A DNA stretch of 64,000 bases from Streptomyces sp. NBC_01283 (GTDB taxonomy: Bacteria > Actinomycetota > Actinomycetes > Streptomycetales > Streptomycetaceae). The DNA is taken from assembly GCF_041435335.1 (NCBI RefSeq), contig NZ_CP108430.1, forward strand, positions 7,846,001 to 7,910,000, given 5' to 3'. Shown here piece by piece: positions 8,306 through 16,570 of this stretch. The notes below the pieces were generated by a model. It did not search any database. It was not told the origin of the DNA and was given only the letters and a program-made list of their open reading frames with translations. A program made the position numbers and the translations under genes. The stretch's first letter is position 1, and every line of letters starts with the position of its first letter.

Positions 8306-9064
8306 ATGACGGAGGAATCACCGTCGATCGTGCATGACGTGTCGGTCGCGGCAGCGGTCGGGCGACGCGCGCTGCCGAACCGGCTCTGCACCGCGTTCAC
8401 GCAGTCGACGGGCGCGCAGCGCGCGGCCCTTTCCTGGCTGCCGCGGCTCGAACACTGGCAACTGCTGCACGCCACCGACGAACCCGCCCTGCAGGCCGAG
8501 GCCGCACAGTTCACCCGCGCCGACGGCCCCTCGGTCAGTGCGGCACTGGGGATGCAGCCCGTGTTCGTGCCGGACCTGCGCGACTACCCCTGCCGGACGG
8601 GGCCGCCGCTGTCCGAGGAACTGCCGGGCACCCGGCGCGTGCTGGCGCTCCCGCTGCACGACCGTCACAAACCGGTCGGCGTGCTGTGTCTCTACTACAC
8701 CGAGCGCACCGACGTGACCCCCGAACACATCACCCACGCGCAGCGTGCCGCCTCCCTCGCACTCGACGCGCTGCTGCGCTGGCGGCCCGTGCACGACGCG
8801 GGCACCGGCTGTCGGCGCCCGGTGTGGACCACCAGCACGCGGGCGGCGCGCTGGGAGCGCATCCACCAGGCGGCCGACTACGTGGCCGCCCGTCAGGAGT
8901 GCGCCGTCGCCGAGGGTCTTGCGTGGCTCCAGGAGGTGAGCGCGCGGGACGGTGTCTCGCTGCTCGACGTGGCCGACACCGTCCTGCAGCCGTCCCTCGC
9001 CCACCACGACGACGAGTCCGAAGGGATGAGCGGCCATGACCGAGCCCGTGGAAGTGCTGCTTGA
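8306..9064 (+). CDS. GAF domain protein with ANTAR-like C terminus
   Basis: A 252-residue cytoplasmic protein. The N-terminal three quarters is a GAF fold (GAQRAALSWLPRLEHWQLLHATDEPA, RVLALPLHDRHKPVGVLCLYY), which binds small ligands or senses redox state. The C terminus (about 185-235, ARWERIHQAADYVAARQECAVAEGLAWL) has the three-helix pattern of ANTAR RNA-binding domains, which act as antiterminators at paired hairpins. The ATG at 8306 is preferred over 8297 because AGAGGG then lies nine bases upstream instead of abutting the start. It overlaps the next gene by 29 nt, so the two are an operon. The GAF call is good, the ANTAR call moderate, the ligand unknown. Confidence 0.8.
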   Translation: MTEESPSIVHDVSVAAAVGRRALPNRLCTAFTQSTGAQRAALSWLPRLEHWQLLHATDEPALQAEAAQFTRADGPSVSAALGMQPVFVPDLRDYPCRTGPPLSEELPGTRRVLALPLHDRHKPVGVLCLYYTERTDVTPEHITHAQRAASLALDALLRWRPVHDAGTGCRRPVWTTSTRAARWERIHQAADYVAARQECAVAEGLAWLQEVSARDGVSLLDVADTVLQPSLAHHDDESEGMSGHDRARGSAA

Positions 9065-9428
9065 CCGCGTCCGGGAACGCGGGGGTTACGCGGAGCGGCA
9101 GGAGGCCGCCGGAGCGGTGCAGAGCGTCCTGGAGATCCTGGGGGAGCACCTGGTGGGGGACGACCGCACCGATCTCGCCCGGCTGCTGCCCCGCCCGTGC
9201 GCTCCGCTCCTCACCGAGGGCTCACCGGCCAGCGAACCCCTGACGCCCGCGGCCTTCGTCGCGGCGGTGGGCGCACGCGTCGGCGTCGACGCGGGGCAGG
9301 CCCGCCGCGCCGTCACCGCGGTCCTCGCCACCGTCGCGGAGGTCGCCGACGACGCGCTGCTGCGCCGCATACTCACGCAGCTTCCGCCGGGCCACGCCGG
9401 TCTGTTCGGCCGCACGGACCCCACGTGA
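9036..9428 (+). CDS. DUF2267 family protein
   Basis: A 130-residue protein whose pattern (YAERQEAAGAVQSVLEILGEHL, DDRTDLARLLP, LTPAAFVAAVGARVGVDAGQARRAVTAVLATVAE) matches DUF2267, an all-helical family with two similar halves that is common beside stress genes in actinobacteria. No catalytic residue or membrane segment is visible. Its start lies within the GAF-ANTAR gene in another frame, after GAAGGG, so translation is probably coupled. The family has no established activity; location in a SigB-type neighbourhood suggests a general-stress function, which is inference. Confidence 0.8.
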   Translation: MTEPVEVLLDRVRERGGYAERQEAAGAVQSVLEILGEHLVGDDRTDLARLLPRPCAPLLTEGSPASEPLTPAAFVAAVGARVGVDAGQARRAVTAVLATVAEVADDALLRRILTQLPPGHAGLFGRTDPT

Positions 9429-9506
9429 ACCACCCGGAGCGGAAGCGGATCCATCGCGCGGGCGCGGGAAGACGGAGACACAACACCCCCTGAATGGAGG
9501 CTCGTG

Positions 9507-10157
9507 ATGGCACGGACAGTTCCGCAGGGCAAGACCAGCAGGGCTGCAAGGACCAGCAGGACCAGCACCGCCAGGACCACCGGGGCCACGAAGACCCCGG
9601 AGGCCACGCAGACCCCGAAGTCCCCGAAGGCAGCAGGGCGCCGGAGCGCTCCCGGCACGCCTCCGCTCTCCGGGTGGGCGCGGGCGATGGCCATGCTGCT
9701 CGCCTTCGCGGGGACGGTGGTCTTCGCCGTGCTGCTGGCCCGGCTGACGCTGGAACCCTCTGCCGCGTCCGTGCCCTTGACGCACAGCAATCTCCGGCCC
9801 GGCGACTCGATCCACGACTATCTCGCCCAGCCCGCGTTCCGCGACACCGTCAAGCAGCTCGGCGGCAACATCGTGCTCGGCCTGCCGTTCGGCATGCTGC
9901 TGCCGGTGCTCGTGCCACGGGCCCGGGGGCTCATACGCGTCACGGCCGTCACGGCACTGGTGATGCTGCTGGTCGAGCTTGCCCAAGGCTTCCTCGTCAC
10001 CGGACGGGCCTTCGACGTCGACGACGTGCTGCTCAACACCACGGGAGCCGTGCTCGGTTACCTGCTGATCGGTCGCAGGCTGGGCCGCGCCGTGCACCCT
10101 CGCCGCCGGCATTGGTGGCACCGCTTCACGAAGCGGTCCACCGCCGCCGCCGACTAG
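9507..10157 (+). CDS. VanZ family membrane protein
   Basis: A 216-residue protein. A Thr/Lys/Arg-rich N-terminal stretch of about 50 residues made of imperfect TSRTS/ARTTGATKTPE segments is followed by VanZ-like TM helices: AMAMLLAFAGTVVFAVLLARLTL, the conserved NIVLGLPFGMLLP, VTALVMLLVELAQGF and the RAFDVDDVLLNTTGAVLGYLL motif with its DDxxxNxxG signature. VanZ relatives give low-level teicoplanin resistance or are of unknown role. GGAGG lies six bases before the ATG at 9507 (a GTG at 9504 is adjacent). The tail is strongly basic. The low-complexity N terminus may contact the envelope or nucleic acid; this is unsupported. Confidence 0.87.
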   Translation: MARTVPQGKTSRAARTSRTSTARTTGATKTPEATQTPKSPKAAGRRSAPGTPPLSGWARAMAMLLAFAGTVVFAVLLARLTLEPSAASVPLTHSNLRPGDSIHDYLAQPAFRDTVKQLGGNIVLGLPFGMLLPVLVPRARGLIRVTAVTALVMLLVELAQGFLVTGRAFDVDDVLLNTTGAVLGYLLIGRRLGRAVHPRRRHWWHRFTKRSTAAAD

Positions 10158-10186
10158 TCACCCGGACCCCGGCCCCCTGACACCGG

Positions 10187-10639
10187 TCACACCGTGAGGC
10201 GGCCGATGTCCTGCGGGTCGAGGCCGGTCAGCCGGGCGATGCGCGGCGCTGGAATGCCCGCGGCCAGCGCCCGGTGCACCAGCGCCTCCCAGTCCTGGGT
10301 CGTCTCCCGGAAGTCCAGCAGCTCGCCCTCCAGGTCCGTGACGGACTGGGGTGCGCACTCCTGCTGGACCCGCAGAGCCTCTTCCTCGCTCAGCGGGACG
10401 GGCAGGCGCTCGGCGTCCTCGGGGATGAGTGACTGAGCCTCGGCGGGCAGGATCCGGACCAGTTCGGACGAGGCCGACACGTCGTGGGCCTGCAGCCAGC
10501 CGTGGACGGCGGGGGTCTGCGCGCACTCCAGGGCGCCGACGGCGGCCAGCGCCGTCCCGAGGCGGGGGTGCCGGTCGGTCAGGAGGAAGAGGTATGCGTC
10601 GTCGGCCATCGCGGGGAAGTCGCCTTCTCGATCGGACAT
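10187..10639 (-). CDS. Conserved hypothetical protein with C-terminal HTH-like segment
   Basis: A 150-residue soluble protein. The middle contains PVPLSEEEALRVQQECAPQS, and the end (LVHRALAAGIPAPRIARLTGLDPQDIGRL) has the spacing of a helix-turn-helix. It may belong to the Streptomyces DUF6003 group, but I cannot confirm that. Two starts are possible, at 10639 and 10609 (MADDAYLFLL); neither has a strong ribosome site, and the second begins where the sequence looks conserved. It ends 30 bases from the VanZ stop, head-on, and is followed upstream by the sigma factor gene on the same strand. A DNA-binding role is inferred from the last 30 residues only. Confidence 0.6.
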   Translation of the reverse strand: MSDREGDFPAMADDAYLFLLTDRHPRLGTALAAVGALECAQTPAVHGWLQAHDVSASSELVRILPAEAQSLIPEDAERLPVPLSEEEALRVQQECAPQSVTDLEGELLDFRETTQDWEALVHRALAAGIPAPRIARLTGLDPQDIGRLTV

Positions 10640-10711
10640 CAGCGGTGCACTGATGCTAACGCCCGCGAGCGGCCGGAATCCCGCCTTCCGTCGCGTTGCC
10701 CGGCCGGGGGC

Positions 10712-11557
10712 TCAGTGTGCGGTGAGCATGCCCTCGCGCAGCCGGGCCAGGGTGCGGGAGAGCAGGCGCGAGACGTGCATCTGGGAGACCCCGAGGCGTT
10801 CGCCGATCTGTGACTGGGTGAGTTCGTCGACGAACCGCAGCCGCAGGATCTGCCGGTCGCGCTCGTCGAGTTGGGCGAGCAGCGGGGACAGGGCGTGGAA
10901 ATCCTCCACGAGCTCCATGGCGGGGTCCTCCGCGCCGATGAAGTCGGCGAGGGCCGCCTCGCTGTCGTCGCGGTCGCCGTGGACGGTCGCGTCCAGGGAG
11001 GTGGAGTTGTAGCCGTTGGCGGCCATGCGGGCCTCGATGACCTCCTCCTCGGTGAGGTCCATCAGCTCGGCCAGTTCGCTGACCTTGGGGGAGCGGCCGA
11101 GGCGGGTGCTGAGCTCGTCGGTGGCCTTGGCGAGTTCGACGCGGGCCTCCTGGAGGCGGCGCGGAACGTGCACGGCCCAGGAGGTGTCGCGGAAGAAACG
11201 TTTGATCTCGCCGACGATGTACGGCACGGCGAACGTGGCGAACTGGACCTCGCGGGAGAGCTCGAAGCGGTCGATCGCCTTGATCAGGCCGATCGTGCCG
11301 ACCTGGACGATGTCCTCCATGTCGTCGCTGCGGTGGCGGAACCGCCCGGCGGCGTACCTGACCAGCGACATGTTCATCTCGACGAGGGTGTTGCGGGCGT
11401 ATTGGTACTCGGGCGTGCCCTCTTCGAGCGTGGCGAGCCGGGTGAAGAACAGTTTCGACAGGTCGCGGGCGTCCTGCGGCCCGACCTCCTGAGGAGAGAC
11501 GATCTCCGGCAGTTCCGCGAGGCGCGTGTCCGTGGATGTACCGGTGGCCGCTGTCAT
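10712..11557 (-). CDS. RNA polymerase sigma factor, SigB/SigF/SigG family
   Basis: A complete 281-residue alternative sigma factor. Region 2 contains NTLVEMNMSLVRYAAGRF, MEDIVQVGTIGLIKAIDRF and FATFAVPYIVGEIKRFFRDTSW (core binding and -10 recognition); region 3 has VPRRLQEARVEL; region 4 is LDERDRQILRLRFVDELTQSQIGERLGVSQMHVSRLL. There is no region 1.1, as expected for the group. The ATG at 11557 follows GGGAGGG. The divergent gene 210 bp away encodes an HATPase anti-sigma protein, the usual partner, so regulation by partner switching is likely, together with STAS proteins such as the one at 462-857. It probably drives osmotic, oxidative or developmental stress genes. Confidence 0.94.
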   Translation of the reverse strand: MTAATGTSTDTRLAELPEIVSPQEVGPQDARDLSKLFFTRLATLEEGTPEYQYARNTLVEMNMSLVRYAAGRFRHRSDDMEDIVQVGTIGLIKAIDRFELSREVQFATFAVPYIVGEIKRFFRDTSWAVHVPRRLQEARVELAKATDELSTRLGRSPKVSELAELMDLTEEEVIEARMAANGYNSTSLDATVHGDRDDSEAALADFIGAEDPAMELVEDFHALSPLLAQLDERDRQILRLRFVDELTQSQIGERLGVSQMHVSRLLSRTLARLREGMLTAH

Positions 11558-11767
11558 GATGTCCCTCCCCAGTCCGCCGGCCCTCCGTCGTCCCCCGACC
11601 GGCCGGTGAAGCGCACGTACCCGCACGGCGGCACTTCATGCGTGTCACTCCGCAACAAGATCCGTTGTCCGCCGGGGCGTTACGCGCCCCGCATTCCGGG
11701 CAAGTGGTCAGCTTGGACAGCGGCCATCCCCTATTCGGACAGAGGCCACCCTGAACGAGGAGGGCTC

Positions 11768-12202
11768 ATGAGGACGCAAAGGACGCGACTGGACACCGGA
11801 CCGGCCGAGCTGGACACCGGAGCGTCGGACGGAGCGGTTTTCGACAAGCGGCCGGAGGCCGTCGCCCACGCGCGGGATTTCGCCCGCGCCTTCGTGGACG
11901 GGCTCCACCCGCCCGTGGGCTCCCAGGACGTCGTGAGTGTCGAACTCACGGTGTCCGAGCTCGTCACCAACGTCGTACGGCACGCGCGCGGGACCTCGTG
12001 TTCCCTGCGTCTGCAGGCGCAGCCGGACGGCATCGCGGTGACGGTCGGTGACGCCGATCCGCGACCGCCGCAGGAGCGGGCGCCCGATCTGGCGGGCGGC
12101 ACCGGCGGATTCGGCTGGCCCATGGTCCAGCACATGGCGAAGACGGTCACCGTGACCAGGGGACCGAACGGCAAGACCATCCGGGCCGTGCTGCCCCGGT
12201 GA
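11768..12202 (+). CDS. ATP-binding anti-sigma factor (HATPase_c, RsbW/SpoIIAB-like)
   Basis: A 144-residue GHKL ATPase. The N-box is ELTVSELVTNVVRHA, the G1 box region is VTVGDADPRPP and the G2-type segment is GGTGGFGWPMVQHM. There is no dimerisation His domain, so it acts alone as a serine kinase or sequesters a sigma factor. A good GGAGGG site precedes the ATG. Divergence from the SigB/F-type gene makes that sigma factor the likely target. The N-terminal 25 residues contain a repeated LDTGPAELDTGA segment that is probably flexible. Streptomyces encode dozens of these proteins, so cross-talk with the STAS protein at the left end is possible. Confidence 0.87.
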   Translation: MRTQRTRLDTGPAELDTGASDGAVFDKRPEAVAHARDFARAFVDGLHPPVGSQDVVSVELTVSELVTNVVRHARGTSCSLRLQAQPDGIAVTVGDADPRPPQERAPDLAGGTGGFGWPMVQHMAKTVTVTRGPNGKTIRAVLPR

Positions 12203-12285
12203 CGAAGCCGCCCGCAGCGCCGTGCGGCGGACGCCGCGTGACAGGCGTACGGCATGAGAGCGCGCGGGCGGGGCAGGAGGCACCA

Positions 12286-12519
12286 ATGGACGACCTGTCT
12301 CAGCTACTCCAACAGACCATGCGCCGCCGTCATCTGACGCCGCAGGCGATCGCTGACAAGACCGGGATCCGCACCCCGCGCATCCGGGCCTTCGCGCAGG
12401 ACGGCGCCGAGGGGCCCGTCCGCCCGACCGACGAGGAACTGGCCGAACTGGCCGGCGCCCTCGCCCTGCCCGCCATCAAGGACACCGCGCGGCCCACGGC
12501 CGCGGCAACCTCTCCTTGA
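12286..12519 (+). CDS. Small HTH-type protein, 77 aa
   Basis: A 77-residue protein with a helix-turn-helix at its N terminus: LLQQTMRRRHLTPQAIADKTGIRTPRIRAFAQDG. This is the pattern of Cro/C1-type DNA-binding domains, where QAIADKTGI is the scaffold-recognition pair. An Ala/Pro-rich tail follows. A perfect GGAGG box five bases before the ATG decides the start. It lies 83 bases after the anti-sigma gene on the same strand, so the two may share a transcript. No ligand domain is present; it could be a DNA-binding accessory or a silencer. The target is unknown. Confidence 0.78.
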   Translation: MDDLSQLLQQTMRRRHLTPQAIADKTGIRTPRIRAFAQDGAEGPVRPTDEELAELAGALALPAIKDTARPTAAATSP

Positions 12520-12557
12520 CGGCTGGACGGCCGACCCCGCTCCCGATCTGCAGCGCC

Positions 12558-12571
12558 TTGGTCTAGACCCC
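12558..12571. promoter_or_regulatory. DasR-like operator (TGGTCTAGACC)
   Basis: The palindrome TGGTCTAGACC (12559-12569, flanked by T and CC) matches the core of the GntR/HutC-type dre site bound by DasR, ACTGGTCTAGACCACT, the regulator of GlcNAc and chitin use. It sits about 70 bases before the lactonase gene and just before a TAGCGT (12575-12580) that could be a -10 element. Repression by DasR would be relieved by glucosamine-6-phosphate. An N-acetylglucosamine-kinase-like gene lies 2 kb away. Confidence 0.55.
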
Positions 12572-12639
12572 CTGCTAGCGTCTGCCGCACGAGTGCCCCC
12601 TGGACATGGTGCTCGGTCCAGAGTCGAGAGGGGAACGCA

Positions 12640-13695
12640 GTGGTCGGCAGGCACGGCGACAGTCAACGGGCGTACATCGGGTCCTTCACCGCGGCGGGCG
12701 GGCCCGGGATCCTCACCGCTGCCGTCGACCCGGACAGTGGTGCGCTGACCGTGCTCGGCGGGACGGACAGTCTCGCGGACCCCTCGTACCTCGCCCTGTC
12801 GGCTGCGGGCGACACGCTCTACGCCGTCAGCGAGACGTCCGGCGGGGCCGTCGCCGCGTACCGCCTGAACGGCGACAAGCCCGAACCGGCCGGGCCGCCG
12901 GTCGCGGTCGGCGGGGACGCGCCCACGCATCTCGCCCTGCACGCCGGCCACGTCCTCACCGCCAACTACGGCTCCGGCAGCGTCACCGCCGTGCCCCTGC
13001 GCTCCGACGGCAGCCTCGCACCCGCACCGTCGGGCGTCCTCGCGCACACCGGCGCGGGACCCCATCCGCAGCGCCAGCAGCGCCCGCACGCCCATCAGGT
13101 GCTGCCCGATCCGAGCGGCCGCTGGGTGGTGAGCGTCGACCTCGGCACCGATTCCGTACGCGTCTGTGAGCTCTCGGCGGCGGGCGAGCCGACCCTGCAC
13201 CGGGAGATCGCGCTGCGGCCCGGCTCGGGACCCCGGCATCTCGTGTTCCACCCGCGCGGCGATCGCGCGTACGTCCTGAACGAGCTCGCCCCCACCCTCA
13301 CGATCTGCGCCTGGGACGCCTCCGAGGGGGCACTCAGGCCGCTCGGCGAGGCGGCCGTCCTGCCGGGCCCCGCGGACGGCGACGGCGAGGCGTTCCCCTC
13401 CGAGGTCGTCGTGGCCCCCGACGGCCGCTTCCTGTGGACCGCGACCCGCGGTCAGGACGTCATCTCGGTGCTCGCCCTCGACGAGGCGGGCGACCGGCCG
13501 CGGCTCACCGCCACCGTGCCGTGCGGCGGCCACTGGCCGCGTGACCTGGCCATCGACCCGTCGGGCCGGTTCCTGTACGCGGCCAACGAGCGCTCCGGCG
13601 ACGTGACCTGGTTCGCCGTGGACCCGGAGACGGGCATCCCCCGGCGCGCGGGCTCGATCGAGGCTCCCGCCGCCTCCTGCGTGATCTTCAACTGA
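12640..13695 (+). CDS. Lactonase family protein (6-phosphogluconolactonase-like beta-propeller)
   Basis: A 351-residue cytoplasmic beta-propeller of the YbhE/Pgl type. Blade repeats end with motifs such as GSFTAAGGPGILTAAVDPDSGAL, HPQRQQRPHAHQVLPDPSGRW (conserved HxH region), GSGPRHLVFHPRGDRAYVLNE and HWPRDLAIDPSGRFLYAANERSGDVTWF. The family includes E. coli PGL, which opens 6-phosphogluconolactone, and the carboxymuconate cyclase fold. The GTG at 12640 follows GAGAGGGGA. The gene stands alone, with a DasR-like operator upstream and a very strong hairpin terminator downstream. A role in sugar-acid or amino-sugar metabolism fits, but the true substrate is not shown. Confidence 0.85.
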   Translation: MVGRHGDSQRAYIGSFTAAGGPGILTAAVDPDSGALTVLGGTDSLADPSYLALSAAGDTLYAVSETSGGAVAAYRLNGDKPEPAGPPVAVGGDAPTHLALHAGHVLTANYGSGSVTAVPLRSDGSLAPAPSGVLAHTGAGPHPQRQQRPHAHQVLPDPSGRWVVSVDLGTDSVRVCELSAAGEPTLHREIALRPGSGPRHLVFHPRGDRAYVLNELAPTLTICAWDASEGALRPLGEAAVLPGPADGDGEAFPSEVVVAPDGRFLWTATRGQDVISVLALDEAGDRPRLTATVPCGGHWPRDLAIDPSGRFLYAANERSGDVTWFAVDPETGIPRRAGSIEAPAASCVIFN

Positions 13696-13711
13696 GCCAC
13701 CGGACCCGCGT

Positions 13712-13758
13712 ACGCCGATGGGCCCGCCCCCTGTATCAGGGGGCGGGCCCATCGGCGT
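13712..13758. terminator. Strong hairpin between convergent genes
   Basis: Two perfectly complementary 22-nt arms (13712-13733 and 13737-13758) enclose a TAT loop. The 22-bp stem lies exactly between the lactonase stop (13695) and the chelatase-like stop (13789), genes that face each other. There is no T-run on either side, as is usual for Streptomyces terminators. It should stop transcription from both sides. Confidence 0.85.
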
Positions 13759-13788
13759 GACGGCATCAGGTCTGCCGGCGCGCTGCGG

Positions 13789-14733
13789 TCAGTGGACCGG
13801 CGCGCCCGACGGCTGCTGCGGGGCGATCCCGAGCGCCGACGTGTACTTGGAGAGGGCCAGCTTGCCGATCGCCGGGTAGGCGCCGAGCGACTCGGCGACC
13901 GCGCAGCCGGCCTCCTTGGCGGCCGCGTCGAGGAGGCTGCCGTCGATCTCGGGACCGATCAGGTACGGGGCGAGCGCCAGCTGCGTGGAGCCGGAGCCGC
14001 GCAGCTCCTCGGCGGTGTTCGCGATGGCGCCCTCCTGGTCGAGCGCGGCGGCCATCACCGGCACCGCGAGGCGGGCCGCGAGCAGCATGCCGGTGATCCC
14101 GGCGGCCTGCACGGCCTCCTCGCCGCCGACCGTGGCGAGGACGATGCCGTCCGCCGCGGTGGCCACCGTGAACAGCCGGGCGCGGTCGGCACGGGCCAGA
14201 CCGGCCTCCGACAGGCGCACGTGCAGTCCCTCGGCGAGCAGCGGGTGCGGGCCGAGGACGTCCGTCAGCTCGGCGGGGGCGCGGCTGTCCATCACGGCCT
14301 GGCGCACGCGCCGCATCAGCGCGTTGTCGGGACCGGCGAGGAGGGGGACCACGACGGCCACGGGGCCGTCGGGCTCGGCGACGTCCGCACCCGCGGCGCG
14401 CGCCTGCTCGAAGCGTGCGGTGCGTTCGTTGACGGCGTGCGCGAGCACGGAGTGCAGCGAGGGGAACTCCGGGAACGAGGTGACCGTGGCGTCCTCGGTC
14501 CCGTCGAGGTACCCGATGCGGGCGTCGAGGCCGGGGAGCTCGGAGCGTGCGATGCTCACGACCTCTTCGGCGAGGCTGCGCGTGGCGCTGCTGGGTACGC
14601 CCGGTACGGCGAGAACGAGCGCGGGCGCGTTCTCGGGAGCCGCCACGGGCTCCGGGCGGCGGTGCCGCCCGGGCTGGCGGGGTCGCGGCATTCGTACGGG
14701 CAGGCCTGATGCGGGCCCAGTGGAGGAGCTCAT
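13789..14733 (-). CDS. Sirohydrochlorin chelatase-like protein (CbiX/SirB family)
   Basis: A 314-residue soluble protein with two CbiX-like halves (about 38-150 and 160-300), as in long CbiX/SirB chelatases that insert Fe or Co into sirohydrochlorin for siroheme or cobalamin. Visible blocks are ALVLAVPGVPSSATRSLAEEV, VAVVVPLLAGPDNALMRRV, DRARLFTVATAAD and LALAPYLIGPEIDGSLLDAA. The usual N-terminal HGS motif is replaced by PGV, so the metal-binding histidine there seems to be missing and activity is uncertain. A -10-like TAGCAT stands eight bases before the ATG, so the message may be leaderless. The region upstream is unusually AT-rich. No siroheme enzyme gene is adjacent. Confidence 0.72.
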   Translation of the reverse strand: MSSSTGPASGLPVRMPRPRQPGRHRRPEPVAAPENAPALVLAVPGVPSSATRSLAEEVVSIARSELPGLDARIGYLDGTEDATVTSFPEFPSLHSVLAHAVNERTARFEQARAAGADVAEPDGPVAVVVPLLAGPDNALMRRVRQAVMDSRAPAELTDVLGPHPLLAEGLHVRLSEAGLARADRARLFTVATAADGIVLATVGGEEAVQAAGITGMLLAARLAVPVMAAALDQEGAIANTAEELRGSGSTQLALAPYLIGPEIDGSLLDAAAKEAGCAVAESLGAYPAIGKLALSKYTSALGIAPQQPSGAPVH

Positions 14734-14793
14734 GGCGCCGCATGCTACTGGTTTCGGGGGCTTCGCTGTTCGGGGAGGGTACAGGTGGGCGGT

Positions 14794-14814
14794 ATAAGTC
14801 CGCTTTTGTCTTAT
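14794..14814. promoter_or_regulatory. AT-rich inverted repeat upstream of the chelatase-like gene
   Basis: ATAAG and CTTAT are spaced by 11 bases within an AT-rich 80-bp island, in sharp contrast to its surroundings, between the kinase stop and the chelatase-like start. This could be an operator or promoter element for the chelatase-like gene. A half-match to a GlnR box (GTAAC-N6-GACAA on the minus strand) overlaps it. Only the repeat itself is certain. Confidence 0.35.
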
Positions 14815-14864
14815 GAGTTACGTAGAGGACGACTGTCACATTACGGAGTGGTCATCCTGGGTGG

Positions 14865-15863
14865 TCAACTGTCGTATTCGGTGTGCAAGGTGAGCATGCG
14901 TGGGTCGAGCGGCAGACGCAGGCGGTCCGCGCCGGTGTCGGCGGCGATGAGCAGGGCGCCGTCCAGCGGATCACCGGCGGCTGTGACCAGTCGCACATGC
15001 CGCAGGAGGTCCTTCAGCTCCGCGCGCACCGGGCCCAGCAGTGCGTCGCCCATCTTGAACAGGCCTCCGGTCAGGGCGACTTCGGGCTGCACCCCCTGAC
15101 CCGCCACGTCGGACGCCGGGCAGACGGCCGCCGCCGCTTCGGCGATGTGCCGGGCGGCGTCCCGCAGGATCGCTTCGGCCACGGGGTCCTCGGGGGCGCA
15201 GTGCGCCACTTCGGGTGCGAACGAGGCGAGCATCGCGGGCCGGTCCGTACGGGGATAGAGCTCGCCGGGCAGTCCCGGCGCGGGGCCGAAAAGCTCCTCG
15301 GCGCGGGCGAGCAGCGCCTTCGAGCCGCCGCGTCTGCCGTCGAACGCCCGCATCGCCGCATCGAGGCCCGCGCGGCCGATCCAGGCGCCGCCGCCGCAGT
15401 CGCCGAGCAGATGCCCCCAGCCGTCGGCGCGCTGCCAGGCCGCCAGGTCAGTGCCGATCGCGATCATGCCGGTGCCCGCGGCGACGACCGCGCCGGGGCG
15501 GTCGCCGAGCGCGCCCGCGTACGCGGTGACGGCGTCCGCGGCGAGCGCCAGGCGCCGTACGCCCAGAGCCTCGTGGAGGGCGCCCGGCAACTGTGCGCGC
15601 AGATCGTCGCCGAGCGTCGCCATGCCCGCCGCGCCGACGGCGACAGCGGTGACCTGTCCGGCACCTGACCGTGCGAGCAACTCCCTTGCCATGGGCAGGA
15701 GTTGCTCGATGAAGTGCCCGGCGTCGATTCCGCGCGCACCCGTCCGCACGGGTTTGTTCGAACTCACCGGGGGCGGGCGGCCGGCCCCGCCCGGCAGGCC
15801 GAGGGCGACCCGCATGCCGGAGCCGCCCGAGTCGACGCCGAGGACGCACGGGGCGTCCGTCAC
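14865..15863 (-). CDS. N-acetylglucosamine kinase-like ATPase (BadF/BadG/BcrA/BcrD family)
   Basis: A 332-residue sugar-kinase-fold protein of the eukaryotic NAGK/BadF type. Phosphate-1 motif: [15 protein letters not shown]; phosphate-2/sugar part: [14 protein letters not shown]; a [11 protein letters not shown] segment; adenosine motif: [12 protein letters not shown]. The reaction would be ATP-dependent 6-phosphorylation of GlcNAc or a related amino sugar in the cytoplasm. Its start overlaps the stop of ung by four bases (ATGA), so the genes are co-translated although their functions differ. The DasR-like site 2 kb away gives loose support to an amino-sugar theme. The exact sugar is inferred. 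Confidence 0.82.
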   Translation of the reverse strand: MTDAPCVLGVDSGGSGMRVALGLPGGAGRPPPVSSNKPVRTGARGIDAGHFIEQLLPMARELLARSGAGQVTAVAVGAAGMATLGDDLRAQLPGALHEALGVRRLALAADAVTAYAGALGDRPGAVVAAGTGMIAIGTDLAAWQRADGWGHLLGDCGGGAWIGRAGLDAAMRAFDGRRGGSKALLARAEELFGPAPGLPGELYPRTDRPAMLASFAPEVAHCAPEDPVAEAILRDAARHIAEAAAAVCPASDVAGQGVQPEVALTGGLFKMGDALLGPVRAELKDLLRHVRLVTAAGDPLDGALLIAADTGADRLRLPLDPRMLTLHTEYDS

Positions 15864-16537
15864 GGAAGCCGCCAGTCCACCGGCTGCCCGCCCTGCTGGA
15901 CGAGGAGGTCATTGGCCCGGCTGAAGGGGCGCGAGCCGAAGAAGCCGCGGTCCGCCGACATCGGCGACGGGTGCGAGGACTCGACCGACGGCAGCGGGCC
16001 GAGCAGCGGCCGCAGATTGCGGGCGTCACGTCCCCACAGGATGGAGACGAGGGGCCGGCCGCGGGCGGCGAGCGCCTTGATGGCCTGCTCGGTGACCTCC
16101 TCCCAGCCCTTGCCCCGGTGCGCGGCGGGACGCCCCGGGGCCGTGGTGAGCGCCTTGTTGAGCAGCAGGACGCCCTGCTGCGTCCAGGGCGTCAGATCGC
16201 CGTTCGACGGCTGCGGGACGCCCAGGTCGGAGCCCATCTCGCGGTAGATGTTGATGAGGCTGCCGGGCAGCGGGCGCACCTCGGGCGCGACCGAGAACGA
16301 CAGACCCACCGCGTGCCCGGGGGTCGGATAGGGGTCCTGGCCGACGATCAGCACCCGCACCTCGTCGAACGGCTGCTGGAACGCGCGCAGGACGTTCGGC
16401 CCGGCCGGGAGGTAGGTGCGTCCCGCGGCGATCTCCGCGCGCAGGAAGTCGCCCATCTCGGAGATCTTCCCGGCGACGGGTTCGAGGGCCTTCGCCCAGC
16501 CCGCCTCGACGATTTCATGCAAAGGTCGTGATGCCAC
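15860..16537 (-). CDS. ung: Uracil-DNA glycosylase, family 1
   Basis: A 225-residue enzyme that removes uracil from DNA in base-excision repair. Motif A is GQDPYP (66-71) with the catalytic Asp68; the uracil pocket is GLSFSV and LLLNKALT; the second catalytic motif is HPSP with His189. Length and order match family 1 Ung. The ATG at 16537 gives a normal N terminus. It is the first gene of a pair with the N-acetylglucosamine-kinase-like gene. Streptomyces often carry two ung genes and this is one of them; nothing is truncated. Confidence 0.96.
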   Translation of the reverse strand: MASRPLHEIVEAGWAKALEPVAGKISEMGDFLRAEIAAGRTYLPAGPNVLRAFQQPFDEVRVLIVGQDPYPTPGHAVGLSFSVAPEVRPLPGSLINIYREMGSDLGVPQPSNGDLTPWTQQGVLLLNKALTTAPGRPAAHRGKGWEEVTEQAIKALAARGRPLVSILWGRDARNLRPLLGPLPSVESSHPSPMSADRGFFGSRPFSRANDLLVQQGGQPVDWRLP

Positions 16538-16570
16538 GGCGTCACCCTACTGCCGTAACGGGGGCGTCGA

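Noticed and set aside
14794..14830. GlnR binding box upstream of the chelatase-like gene
   Set aside because: GTAAC-N6-GACAA matches the consensus half-sites only in part, and no second box with correct spacing was found. No nitrite reductase gene is near.
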